NCBI GenBank assembly: GCA_020002185.1
Contig: CM034541.1
Location: forward strand, 48,800,976 to 48,864,975
Direction: 5' to 3'
Source of the DNA: Paraescarpia echinospica
Taxonomy: Eukaryota > Annelida > Polychaeta > Sabellida > Siboglinidae
Length of the DNA stretch: 64,000 nucleotides
Shown: positions 24,331 to 56,686 of the stretch, piece after piece
Layout of the letters: every line of letters starts with the position of its first letter
Position numbering within the stretch: position 1 is the stretch's first letter
Notes under the pieces: generated by a model
Database searches by the model: none
The model's input: only the letters and a program-made list of their open reading frames with translations
What the model was told of the DNA's origin: nothing
Position numbers and translations under genes: made by a program

Positions 24331-24945
24331 GCAAGATATAATATATTTTTATTATATAATATACTTTAATTAATTTATTATTATTGATCTTTTAATACAA
24401 TTTTATATATTATAATATATATTCTTTTACTTAATTATCTTAATATATTTGCAGATATGTCATGTATTTTAGTTACATTATATATATATATATATACAAT
24501 ATTGTAAATCGTAATATTATATTTACCGGCATCTTTATACATATATATTTTACATTTGTTTCCATGTACGTTTTATAATGTGTGTAAATGCTAGTAATAC
24601 TAATAATAAATGATTTGACTAATAGGCAGGCCAATATAGATACATATCCTCTAGTTTAGCTATAACATGTCGAAAGTTTAAGAATAGGAAGTCATATAAT
24701 GTTAACTACTGTGACAAACTCAGGAAAACAGTCCACTTTAAGTAAGGAAGTAAGTAAGTATGTATTTTAGGAAAATGGGTGTACTGGGTTCAAGTATTCT
24801 CTGTTAAGGATTTGGAACATGAACGAAGACCCCAATGCACTGGCAACGGACTATAGGTGGCGAATGTGAATCCTAAACCAAGACATCTGATAAAATCAGT
24901 TTAGTTCTTTCGGGTAGATGATTAACCCTAAAAAAGACAAACTTG
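24313..24945. repeat. Segment repeated from 19373-20060, copy 2
   Basis: Follows directly on the right terminal repeat at GACACAACATGCAAGAT, where copy 1 instead follows the LINE coding remnant. The junction indicates that one copy arose by recombination at the short shared CAACA.GCAAGA sequence. Confidence 0.75.
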
Positions 24946-25037
24946 GGTGTCGAATGAACTAGATACGTGGTGAATGGTGTTCATAACATATATTGTAGTA
25001 CGAAGACATTGTTCGGTTGCCGATCAGTTTCGATAAC

Positions 25038-25039
<2 letters not shown>

Positions 25040-25071
<32 letters not shown>

Positions 25072-25252
25072 GTATACACACATACATATATACATACACA
25101 CACACACACGCACACACACACGCACACGCACACACACACACATATATATATATATATAATTATATATATACATTCATACATATATACATATATGTACACA
25201 TATACTTACATACACACATACATACACATACATACATACATACATACATGGA
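25040..25252. repeat. TA / CA / CATA compound microsatellite
   Basis: TA run 25039-25072, CA run 25095-25140, TA again 25141-25171, then CATA and TACA units to 25250. No coding content. Confidence 0.96.
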
Positions 25253-25336
25253 GCATCAAGGGGTGTAGGTGGAGATTTTTGGTCAGTCTCAACGGAGCCT
25301 CAAGAGGTGTAGTTGGATGTTTTTGGTCAGAGAGAG

Positions 25337-25546
<210 letters not shown>

Positions 25547-25838
25547 GAGAACGAGAGAGCGAGGGAGAACGAGAGAGAGTGAATGACCGAAAGAGCCTAT
25601 GTCGATGTTTTGTTATCATCCAGACGACAACATCTGAATTATTCACTGGTATCCAATATGTCGCCATATATATAGACCTATGTTACGTAAACGTCGTTAT
25701 GTTTGGTGATCATCCGGAATTACTCACTATCGATTAAATTGTGACTGTTCTCCGTGTGTCGCTATTGTGAAATCCCTGGCACCAGTCGCAGGCCATTCGA
25801 TGTGTCATTCTGCCGTGTAGCACGTCTAACTAGAGACT

Positions 25839-48080
<22,242 letters not shown>

Positions 48081-48129
48081 TGGACTTCTGTCGTAAACAG
48101 ATGGATGTTCATAATAGTACGAAAACAAT

Positions 48130-48570
48130 CTTTGTCCACGTGTGCGTGTACATATATGCGTGAGCGTGTGCTTGTGCGTGCGTGCGTGCGTGCGTGCGTG
48201 CGTGTGTATGTGTGTGTGTGGGTGTGTGTCTGTGTGTGTGTGCGTGTGCGTGTGCGCGCGCGTGTGTGTGTGTCCGTGTGCGTGTGCGCGTGTGTGCGTG
48301 TGTGCGTGTGCGCGGGTGCGAGCGTGTGTGCGTGTGTGCGTGTGTGCGTGCGTGTGTGTGCATGAGTGTGTGACTGTGTGTGCGTGTGCGTGTGCGTGTG
48401 CGTGTACGTGTTTTTGTGTGCGTGTGTGCGTGTGTGTGTGGGTGCATGTGCGTGCGTGCGTGTGTGTGTGCATGTGTGTGGGGGTGCGTGTGTGTCTGTC
48501 TGCATGTGTGTATGTATGTGTGTGTGCATGTGTGTATGTGTGGTGTGTGCGTGTGTGCGTGCGTGAGGGG
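48130..48570. repeat. GT/GCGT-rich array 3' of the YWTD/EGF gene
   Basis: About 440 bp of GTGTGTGCGT units with CGTGCG variants, beginning about 50 bp after the stop codon. If the 3' UTR extends here, the transcript would contain it. Confidence 0.95.
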
Positions 48571-48764
48571 ATGACGTGAGTGATGAATTGAGGGATGAAG
48601 AAGTGAGGGATGAAATAATGGAATTAGAAAGGGTGAGGTCAAGGGAGGTAGCGAGGCAGAAATGTACCTAGGGAAGGGACGGGTGCATGTAAGAAGAGAG
48701 TGGAGAAGGAGGAAGGGAGATATGTAGGGAGATGGAAACGCAGGGATGGTTGGGTAGAGAGATT

Positions 48765-48880
48765 CTATGAATGAGGGAAGGAGGGAGGGAGGGAGGGAGG
48801 GAGGGATGGTGGGAGGGAGGGAGGGAAGGAGGAAGGGAGGGAGGAAGGAAGGGAGGAAGGGAGGGGGGAGGGAAGATGGA
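48765..48880. repeat. GGGA-type purine array
   Basis: GGGAGGGA units with AAGG variants on the plus strand; strong purine bias and G-runs that could form G-quadruplexes. Confidence 0.9.
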
Positions 48881-49490
48881 GGATTGGTGGAGATCATTGT
48901 ATCTAGGAGATATTTCTTTTTTGCTCGTTGGCTGTGTCTCGTATACTGAGGTCAGTTCTGACCGCTTTTGTCCAGTGACCAAAGGAGATATGATCCTAAA
49001 ACATGTTTCCCTACGTAGGATCAGTACCCTGATGTTTATACGTGCTTTCAATGTTGTTATATTTATCTTGCACTATCTGTTGAAATCAGGGGCTCAAACC
49101 TGCGTGATAGTTCGACCACACAATGAGCTTCGTGTGCAGTGTCGAGAAACAAATGTCGATATGACCTTTTTTGACAGCCCACGTGTGCAATGATTCAAAT
49201 AGGCGTGTTTTGTTGTCGAATACAGACATCAGTGAAGCAATTTTGTGGTTTGCATATTGACATATTTTAACAAAATAATGCTGTTGTTGTAGTAGTATTA
49301 GTAGTAGTAGTAGTAGTCCCTGTTGTTGTTGTTTGTTGTTGTTGATGATCGTGATTATGGTGATGATGTTCTTAATAAGCAAATGTCGGTATAGTTATCT
49401 TGCATAATACCGCAATAGACTGCGTATTAATAAAGACACATTTGAATGGGTTATCAAGAGACGATCTGAATTTGTTTTCGGCAAATCGTC
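48881..49490. other. Intergenic sequence with a short TAG/TTG array
   Basis: No gene recognised. A TAGTAG/GTTGTT triplet tract lies at 49285-49345. Confidence 0.5.
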
Positions 49491-49496
49491 TTGTGC

Positions 49497-49630
49497 AATA
49501 TAAAGTATATATATTATAACATGCTGACAGACCAAGTATATATAAAGTATATATATTATAACATGCTGACAGACCAAGTATATATAAAGTATATCTATTA
49601 TAACATGCTGACAGACCAAGTATATATAAA
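49497..49630. repeat. 42-bp tandem repeat, three copies
   Basis: The unit ACATGCTGACAGACCAAGTATATATAAAGTATATATATTATA repeats with the CATGCTGACAG core at 49520, 49562 and 49604, exactly 42 bp apart. One point difference (ATATCTATTA) marks the last spacer. Confidence 0.93.
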
Positions 49631-50444
49631 CGAGCCAGTGTTCATTGTTAATGATTCGAACAGGTTCCGTTTGTTTGCACGGCAGCGCGCAACTTTCGAA
49701 GGCGTGGCCGCAATGTGAATCGTAACTTCAAGCGAATGCTTTCAAATTGTGGACAGTTAAGAACGATACTTTTCACATAGCAGCTCTGCGAATTAGGCTA
49801 ACGGCATTTGTCTTATTGTGCGTGCGTGCATGCGTGTGTGAAGTTGTGTGTTGGTTTTTATACTACACTATTAATTCGCCTATTCGTTAAAGCTATCTTG
49901 TAAATACGTTAAAGCTCTCTTGCAAATACTATAACTAAGTTTCGGCAAGCCCTATAAAATACATACACAGTAGAGTTTCTAATTATCTCTAGGTGACATA
50001 CTTATTAGTTTCACTGACCTACTTATTGGTGACACCGACATACTTATTAGTGACACCAAAAAGGGGATATTTAATTTTAAGAAATTCCTAGGGGCTTACT
50101 GAAACTACTAATTCCAAAACAAGCACATCATGATCACGTAATACTAGTTAACTTAATGTCGTTCATGTAATTCTTAAATTCCAGTCCATCGGATTCATAC
50201 TTATGATCATTTTGTTTTCTTTCATACGTACAACTGCGTGGATAATTATGCTGTGTTTTGATGACGAACAAATGACAGTGTACTTTGTAACTGTGATATT
50301 ATTATCTAGTAGAATCGTCGCGACATTTTCGTGAAAACATATGTCTCACTTTTAATGTATTTGCAATATGTTATTATTATCATTTTAGTTGGCAAACCCT
50401 CCACTCAGTTCATTGCACCAATAAAAATGGTATTTGTTGTGATT
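49631..50444. other. Intergenic stretch without recognised gene
   Basis: AT-rich unique sequence. ATACTTATTAGT.(T/A)CAC blocks recur three times near 49995-50055 with about 25-bp spacing; otherwise nothing recognisable. Confidence 0.5.
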
Positions 50445-53400
50445 GCCTGCCTTGTGTGTGTATTGTGACTGCCTGCCTTGTGTGTGTATTGTGACTGCTT
50501 GCCTTGTGTGTGTATTGTGACTGCTTGCCTTGTGTGTGTATTGTGACTGCGTGCCTTGTGTGTGTATTGTGACTGCTTGCCTTGTGTGTGTATTGTGACT
50601 GCTTGCCTTGTGTGTGTATTGTGACTGCCTGCCTTGTGTGTGTATTGTGACTGCTGTGTGTGTATTGTGACTGCTTGTGTGTGTATTGTGACTGCTTGCC
50701 TTGTGTGTGTATTGTGACTGCTTGTGCTGCTTGTTGTGTGTATTGTGACTGCGTGTGCTGCTTGTGTGTGTATTGTGACTGCCTTGTGTGTGTATTGTGA
50801 CTGCTTGTGTGTGTATTGTGACTGCTTGCCTTGTGTGTGTATTGTGACTGCTTGCCTTGTGTGTGTATTGTGACTGCTTGCCTTGCTTTTGTGTGTGTAT
50901 TGTGACTGCCCTTGCCTTGTTGTGTGTATTGTGACTGCGTGCTGCTTGTGTGTGTATTGTGACTGCTTGCCTTGTGTGTGTATTGTGACTGCCTGCCTTG
51001 TGTGTGTATTGTGACTGCTTGCCTTGTGTGTGTATTGTGACTGCTTGCGTGCCTTGTGTGTGTATTGTGACTGCGTGCCTTGTGTGTGTATTGTGACTGC
51101 GTGCCTTGTGTGTGTATTGTGACTGCGCCTTGCTGCTTGCCTTGTGTGTGTATTGTGACTGCTTGCCTTGTGTGTGTATTGTGACTGCTTGCCTTGTGTG
51201 TGTATTGTGACTGCCTGCCTTGTGTGTGTATTGTGACTGCGTTTGTGTGTGTATTGTGACTGCCTTGTGTGTGTATTGTGACTGCTTGCCTTGTGTGTGT
51301 ATTGTGATTGCTGCCTTGTGTGTGTATTGTGACTGCGTGCCTTGTGTGTGTATTGTGACTGCGTGCCTTGTGTGTGTATTGTGACTGCGTGCCTTGTGTG
51401 TGTATTGTGACTGCCTGCCTTGTGTGTGTATTGTGACTGCGTGCCTTGTGTGTGTATTGTGACTGCGTGCCTTGTGTGTGTATTGTGACTGTGTGCCTTG
51501 TGTGTGTATTGTGACTGCTTGCCTTGTGTGTGTATTGTGACTGCGTGCCTTGTGTGTGTATTGTGACTGCGTGCCTTGTGTGTGTATTGTGACTGCGTGC
51601 CTTGTGTGTGTATTGTGACTGCGTGCCTTATGTGTGTATTGTGACTGCGTATCTTGTGTGTGTATTGTGACTACGTGCCTTGTGTGTTTGTTGTGACTGC
51701 GTGCCTTGTGTATGTATTGTGACTGCGTGCATTGTGTGTGTATTGTGACTGTGTGCCTTGTGTGTTTGTTGTGACTGCATGCCTTACGGGTTTGTTGTGA
51801 CTGCGGACCTTGTGCGTTTGTTGTGACTGTGGACCGCGTGTGTTTGTTGTGACTGCGTGCCTTGTGAGTTTGTAGTGATTGCGTGCTTTGTCTGCTTGTT
51901 GTGACTGCGTGCCTTGTGTGTTTGTTGTGACTGCGTGCTTTAGGTGTTTGTTGTGACAGCAGGCTTTGTGTGTTTGTTGTGATGGCGGGCCTTGTGTGTT
52001 TGTTGTGACTGCGTGCTTGTGTGTTTGTTGTGACTGCGTGCCTTGTGTGTTTGTTGTGATTGCGGGCCGTGTGTGTTTGTTGTGACTGCGTGCTTGTGTG
52101 TTTGTTGTGACTGCGTGCCTTGTGTGTTTGTTGTGATTGCGGGCCGTGTGTGTTTGTTGTGATTGCTTGCCTTGTGTATTTGTTGTGACTGCGTGCTTGT
52201 GTGTTTGTTGTGACTGCGGGCCGTGTGTGTTTGTTGTGACTGCGTGCCTTGTGTGTTTGTTGTGATTGCGGGCCGTGTGTGTTTGTTGTGATTGCTTGCC
52301 TTGTGTATTTGTTGTGACTGCGTGCTTGTGTGTTTGTTGTGACTGCGGGCCGTGTGTGTTTGTTGTGACTGCGTGCCTTGTGTGTTTGTTGTGATTGCGG
52401 GCCGTGTGTGTTTGTTGTGATTGCTTGCCTTGTGTATTTGTTGTGACTGCGTGCTTGTGTGTTTGTTGTGACTGCGGGCCGTGTGTGTTTGTTGTGACTG
52501 CGTGCCTTGTGTGTTTGTTGTGATTGCGGGCCGTGTGTGTTTGTTGTGATTGCTTGCCTTGTGTATTTGTTGTGACTGCGTGCTTGTGTGTTTGTTGTGA
52601 CTGCGGGCCGTGTGTGTTTGTTGTGACTGCGTGCCTTGTGTGTTTGTTGTGATTGCGGGCCGTGTGTGTTTGTTGTGATTGCTTGCCTTGTGTATTTGTT
52701 GTGACTGCGTGCCTTGTGTGTTTGTTGTGATTGCGGGCTGTGTGTGTTTGTTGTGACTGCGTGCTTGTGTGTTTGTTGTGACTGCGTGCCTTGTGTGTTT
52801 GTTGTGACTGCTTGCCTTGTGGGTTTGTTTTGATTGGGGGCCTTAGGTGTTTGTTGTGACTGCGTGCCTTACGGGTTTGTTGTGATTGCGGACCTTGTGC
52901 GTTTGTTGTGACTGGGGACCGTGTGTGTTTGTCGTGACTGCGTGCTTTGTGTGCTTGTTGTGACTGCGTGCCTTGTGTGTTTGTTATGACAGCAGGCGTT
53001 GTGTGTTTGTTGTGATGGCTGGCCTTGTGTGTTTGTTGTGACTGCTTGCCTTGTGTGTTTGTTGTGATTGCGGGCCGTGTATGTTTGTTGTGACTGCGTG
53101 CTTGTGTGTTTGTTGTGACTGCGTGCCTTGTGTGTTTGTTGTGACTGCGTGCTTGTGTGTTTGTTGTGACTGCGGACCTTGTGCGTTTGTTGTGACTGGG
53201 GACCGTGTGTGTTTGTCGTGACTGCGTGCCTTGTGAGTTTGTAGTGACTGCGTGCTTTGTCTGCTTGTTGTGACTGCGTGCCTTGTGTGTTTGTTGTGAC
53301 TGCGTGCTTTAGGTGTTTGTTGTGACAGCAGGCTTTGTGTGTTTGTTGTGATGGCGGGCCTTGTGTGTTTGTTGTGATTGCGGGCCGTGTATGTTTGTTG

Positions 53401-53705
53401 TGACTGCGTGCTTGTGTGTTTGTTGTGACTGCGTGCCTTGTGTGTTTGTTGTGACAGCAGGCGTTGTGTGTTTGTTGTGATGGCGGGCCTTGTGTGTTTG
53501 TTGTGACTGCTTGCCTTGTGTGTTTGTTGTGATTGCAGGCCGTGTGTGTTTGTTGTGATTGCGGGCCATGTGTGTTTGTTGTGACTGCGTGCTTGTTTGT
53601 TTGTTGTGACTGCGTGCCTTGTGTGTTTGTTGTGATTGCGTGCCTTGTGGGTTTGTTGTGATTGCTGGCCTTGACTGTTTTGTTGCGACTGCGTGCCTTG
53701 AGTGT
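50445..53705. repeat. 3.26 kb minisatellite, 25-26 bp monomer
   Basis: Head-to-tail copies of GCCTTGTGTGTGTATTGTGACTGC(T/G)T and, after about 51680, GCCTTGTGTGTTTGTTGTGACTGCGT. From its length the array holds roughly 125 monomers. Two subfamilies (TATTGTGACT versus TTTGTTGTGACT) are spatially separated, with a mixed zone at 51600-51780. The minus-strand frame at 52869-53792 reads QTHKARHHNKHT-like repeats, a by-product because 26-bp units cannot hold one frame except by chance in 25/26 mixtures. Confidence 0.95.
52032..52705. repeat. 129-bp higher-order repeat inside the minisatellite
   Basis: Five monomers of different type form a block. The marker GATTGCTTGCCTTGTGTATT starts at 52161, 52290, 52419, 52548 and 52677, exactly 129 bp apart each time, so the block has been amplified as a unit at least five times and recently. 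Confidence 0.93.
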
Positions 53706-53824
53706 TAGTAGTTGTGTAGGTGATGTACGAGTTACGCCATCCGTTTTTCCGTTGAGGAAGATACCCGGATGTAGGTCAAGGTCAAAGGTCAAGTACTCGG
53801 ATGTAGATCAAGGTCAAAAGTAAA

Positions 53825-54180
53825 ATGGCGCCTGGCGGATTTTTAAAAACTCAAACAGCACCACCTAGCGGAATTTTTATTAACTTAATTCCCCTGGTGG
53901 ATATGTCGTGAACTACAGATTGTGCCACCTGGCGGATAAGTTGTGGACTAAATGTTCGAATATTGCCAAAATTCGTGTCTCTTGCGCGCTTGCGTGCAAT
54001 GGAGCCCTCTGACGGATAGAGCATGAACTACAAACATCATCCCCTAGTGGACAAGTGGGCGAACCACATATGAGTACTGCCAAAATTCGGGTCTCTTGTT
54101 TTCGTAGAGTGCTTACTCCTGGTGGATATACCATCATCAACTGAAAGCACCCCTGTTAGATAAGTGGTGAACTAAATAAC
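53825..54180. repeat. Diverged repeats with CCACCTAGCGGA-type motif
   Basis: GCGCCTGGCGGA, CCACCTAGCGGA, CCCCTGGTGGA, CCACCTGGCGGA, CCTCTGACGGA, CCCCTAGTGGA and CTCCTGGTGGA occur at irregular spacing of about 30-60 bp, often followed by TAAGT or TATG and GTGAACTA. GCCAAAATTCG(T/G)GTCTCTTG occurs twice (53967 and 54079). Confidence 0.7.
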
Positions 54181-54307
54181 TACTCTGCAGTCCGCGTGCA
54201 GTCTGCGCGTGTGTTCATCTACTCTGCAGTCCGTGCTTTTGAATTTTTTACTCTACAATCCGTGATCTTTCGGCACGCCCACGTGACTTTTCGGCACATT
54301 TACTAAC

Positions 54308-54346
54308 TATATAAGCGCGGTGTTTTGCCAATCGGACCGTCATTCG
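54308..54346 (+). promoter_or_regulatory. Core promoter of the RPA-like gene
   Basis: TATATAAG at 54308-54315 and CCGTCATTCGT with TCATTCG at 54340, 30-32 bp apart, the classical TATA-to-initiator distance. The start codon lies 40 bp further on. The same pair occurs before two other genes of the element. Confidence 0.65.
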
Positions 54347-54379
54347 TATCACGACGACAGCACGGCTAACATCATCATC

Positions 54380-54916
54380 ATGTTGAAGACACCCTACTAC
54401 CGACCTCGCAATGCGGCAGACTCGAGCGACGAGGACGAGCCGACGAGTCGACCCATCATGCCGGTGACCAACCGTCCTTCCGGGCCGTCGGAACCAGACG
54501 TCGTGGCCATCTCAGCTGTAGAAACAACGGTAAGCGCCGCCGCCGTTATCAAGATCAGAGGTCTCCTCATCAACAAAGTACGCCAGCACACTCCCTTCTA
54601 CATCGGGTGCAGATACTGCAAGAAGCGTATGATGGTCGACGATAGGGGACATTTGCAATGCGAACGACACGGTTACGTTACCTCTGACATGCATTTCGTG
54701 GTGCGCATGTGCTTTGTCGAGACAGCGACGGGTCGATCTATATGGCTGACTTTATTCGACCAGTGTATGGCTCTTCTCCTTGACGTGAATGCCGAGACGA
54801 TGCAGACTTACAAACTGAACTCACTGACGGGAACTCGTGTGTCTCTCACCATAAAGAAAACTCGACGACATACTTACACAAACGTCAACGTCACTCACGT
54901 GGAGGTGATACACTAG
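54380..54916 (+). CDS. RPA-like single-strand DNA-binding protein (zinc-ribbon OB fold)
   Basis: 178 residues from ATG 54380; the frame is open upstream to 54320 but only through a non-ATG codon. After a Pro/Ser-rich N-terminus, residues about 60-165 follow the DNA-binding domain C of replication factor A large subunit: PFYIGCRYCKKRM with the first CxxC, GHLQCERHG with C-x2-H as second zinc pair, FVVRMCFVETATG and SIWLTLFDQCMALLLDVNAE, the W-LTLFD..A..LL..sA strand-helix of that family. RPA coats single-stranded DNA during replication and repair. In the element it may serve replication in place of, or with, a viral SSB. No lesion is visible. Assignment rests on motif spacing, not on a profile search. 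Confidence 0.6.
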   Translation: MLKTPYYRPRNAADSSDEDEPTSRPIMPVTNRPSGPSEPDVVAISAVETTVSAAAVIKIRGLLINKVRQHTPFYIGCRYCKKRMMVDDRGHLQCERHGYVTSDMHFVVRMCFVETATGRSIWLTLFDQCMALLLDVNAETMQTYKLNSLTGTRVSLTIKKTRRHTYTNVNVTHVEVIH

Positions 54917-55007
54917 GCTCCGTACCCTGTTTCAGCCTCTCTCTGCTGCCATCCCTGCCGATGTGACAACTTCCGCCAACACGGCCGATGTGACAACTTC
55001 CGCCGAC

Positions 55008-55475
55008 ATGGCCGATGTGACAACTTCCGCTCCTGACGATGTGACAATTTCTACTCACGCAACCAATGTGACATCTGCCGCTCCTGTCGCCACTGGTCCG
55101 AACTTTACGCTTGAGTTTCCGGCGACATCAATTAAGAAGACGATTACCCGTCACATAGCATGTGCCATCGTTGAACTCTCGAAACGACAGTGTCTCGCTT
55201 GCGAGATAGACGATCCTAGTCAATTTCATCACGATTGTATGTTACCTGATGACATTCTAATTTATATGCACTTTGATGAGGCTGTGGAGGCCATTAATTC
55301 AACTGCAGTGATGAAAGACTGGTTGATTGTTTTGTTAGACGCAGGTTTGAAGCTATCCGACCTGACGTCCGATCACTTGTGTACTATCGGAAGTTGGTTG
55401 CAAGAACCGTTTTCAGAGGAGTGGCGAAACAAATTAAAGCAAATTGTTCTGACAGTAATGGAGGATGATCTGTAA
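55008..55475 (+). CDS. Cys/His-motif protein of unknown function
   Basis: The first ATG in frame is 55008; the open frame reaches upstream to 54963 with the same DVTTSA repeat. The N-terminal 40 residues are a Thr/Ala/Asp-rich degenerate repeat. The middle carries KRQCLACEIDDPSQFHHDC, a C-x2-C-x7-8-H-x-C pattern with DPSQ that I recall from short proteins of other invertebrate Polintons; zinc binding is likely. The C-terminal half (MKDWLIVLLDAGLKLSD, EEWRNKLKQIVLTVMEDDL) looks helical. It ends in MEDDL-stop, and a similar MERDL-stop follows a splice-acceptor-like CTCTTGTTCTTGCAG at 55534-55546. Polyadenylation signal AATAAA at 55586. Intact. Confidence 0.55.
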   Translation: MADVTTSAPDDVTISTHATNVTSAAPVATGPNFTLEFPATSIKKTITRHIACAIVELSKRQCLACEIDDPSQFHHDCMLPDDILIYMHFDEAVEAINSTAVMKDWLIVLLDAGLKLSDLTSDHLCTIGSWLQEPFSEEWRNKLKQIVLTVMEDDL

Positions 55476-55532
55476 TTGCGGTGTTGTCTTTTACACGATT
55501 AAACTTTGCAAGACTCTGTATTAATGTCCAGT

Positions 55533-55595
55533 CTCTTGTTCTTGCAGTTATGGAGCGCGACCTGTAAATACGTGTGTGTTGTACGAATAAAATGT
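55533..55595 (+). other. Acceptor-like site, mini-ORF and poly(A) signal
   Basis: A pyrimidine tract and AG (to 55547), ATG GAG CGC GAC CTG TAA at 55550-55567, then AATAAA at 55586-55591. The same arrangement occurs inverted at 63823-63890 (AATAAA 63823-63828, ATG..TAA 63866-63849). It may be an alternative last exon or just shared 3' UTR. Confidence 0.5.
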
Positions 55596-55626
55596 TCAAA
55601 CCTTACATTGTGTAATTTTTTCGTAG

Positions 55627-55669
55627 TATAAGTAGTATAAGTACCGTGCATCTTAGTCTCTTTCATCAG
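55627..55669 (+). promoter_or_regulatory. Core promoter of the ATPase gene (probable)
   Basis: Two TATAAG boxes at 55627 and 55636 and a TCATCAG at 55663 (27 bp from the second box), 12 bp before ATG 55681. The initiator differs from the TCATTC form elsewhere. Confidence 0.45.
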
Positions 55670-55680
55670 TTGCGAAAAGT

Positions 55681-56316
55681 ATGGACACGAGGTTAGTTCA
55701 TCCTTTTACTTGTATCGTTGCTGGGCAGACGGGCTGCGGTAAAACGACGTTTGTTGTCTCTTTACTACGTCATTCTGCCACACTCGTAAACTCACCGCCC
55801 GAGAAGATCACGTGGTGTTACAGTGAATGGCAGGCGTTGTATTTCACGCTCTCTACGTTACATCCGAACATATAATTTGTCGAGGGTCTTCCCGATGTGT
55901 CGTCTTTCGATCCTAAAACGAGAAACATGGTAGTTATCGACGATCTCATGTCGGAAACGGACGAGAGGGTCACCAAACTGTTTACGAAGAAGAGTCGTCA
56001 TTGCAACACGTCCGTAATATATTTAGTGCAAAATTTATTTCCCAAAGGGAAAGAGAGTCGCACTATAAGTATAAACGCACAGTACATGGTACTCTTCAAG
56101 GACCCTCGCGACAATACACCAGTGGTCAACTTGGCCAAACAGATGTATCCGGGTCGAATAAAGTACAGTCAATAAGCTATCAGAGACGCAACGTCCGTAC
56201 CCCACGGGTATTTGTTCGTCGACCTCAAACAGGCCACACCGGAACACTTGCGCCTGCGTACTAATATTGTTAAGGAACCAAACAAATTTCAGTACGCCTA
56301 CCTTCCGAAGATATAA
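55681..56316 (+). pseudogene. A32-type packaging ATPase, two in-frame stops
   Basis: 211 codons in one frame, interrupted by TAA at 55873-55875 and 56173-56175. The start HPFTCIVAGQTGCGKTTFV contains the Walker A motif GQTGCGKT; MVVIDDLMSE is the Walker B box. CNTSVIYLVQNLFPKGKE, ISINAQYMVLFKDPRD and NLAKQMYPG are the downstream blocks (sensor Q/N region) of Polinton and NCLDV packaging ATPases. In viruses this protein drives genome packaging into the capsid. Both stops sit where Glu is expected from context. The gene's stop codon overlaps the next gene's TATA box. Confidence 0.9.
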
Positions 56317-56346
56317 ATAGAAACACGCCGTGACACTCGTCATTCG
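56312..56346 (+). promoter_or_regulatory. Core promoter of the small basic gene
   Basis: TATAAATA at 56312-56319 and TCATTCG at 56340, 28 bp apart, and ATG only three bases after the TCATTCG at 56349. The box overlaps the ATPase stop codon. Confidence 0.65.
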
Positions 56347-56348
56347 TC

Positions 56349-56670
56349 ATGTCGGCGCGAGTGAAGAGAAACGCGTTGTGCCTTTGTCTCCTCGCTAAAG
56401 CGGATCCTGCTTTAGCCAGAGCCATCATCGACAAGGGAAAACCCGATCTGGTACACAGTCTGAGCGAGTGTGCACAGAACATATTAAAAGGGAACGTACC
56501 ACTAAAGAAAGGTCACAAGACTAAACAAGAAGGACCTCCGAATCTTGGTCATCAGGAAAACCGGTCTTCATAAGAAGAAACGTATTCTACAGAAAGGTGG
56601 TTTCCTTGCGGCCCTACTAGCTCCATTGGCTATGTCCCTTCTAGCCCCGTTGGTGACGACGTTGTTGTAG
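56349..56670 (+). pseudogene. Small basic protein with hydrophobic C-terminus, one frameshift
   Basis: ATG 56349. ALCLCLLAKADPALARAIID then LVHSLSECAQNILKGNVPL is a conserved block in small proteins of many invertebrate Polintons. The frame shifts near 56505-56515 (an A-run). Beyond it the shifted frame reads basic residues and ILQKGGFLAALLAPLAMSLL to a stop at 56668. Basic body and hydrophobic tail suggest a DNA- or membrane-associated virion protein; unassigned. Without the frameshift the length would be about 107 residues. Confidence 0.6.
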
Positions 56671-56686
56671 TCGTAACTAAACGACT

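Noticed and set aside
48109..48897. Minus-strand frame of 262 codons rich in Pro, Ser and His
   Set aside because: GT and GGGA arrays read in reverse; no unique domain.
52869..53792. 307-codon minus-strand frame with QTHKARHHNKHT repeats, considered as a repeat protein
   Set aside because: It is the minisatellite read on the reverse strand; repeat units vary by single bases without regard to codons, and no flanking domain is present.
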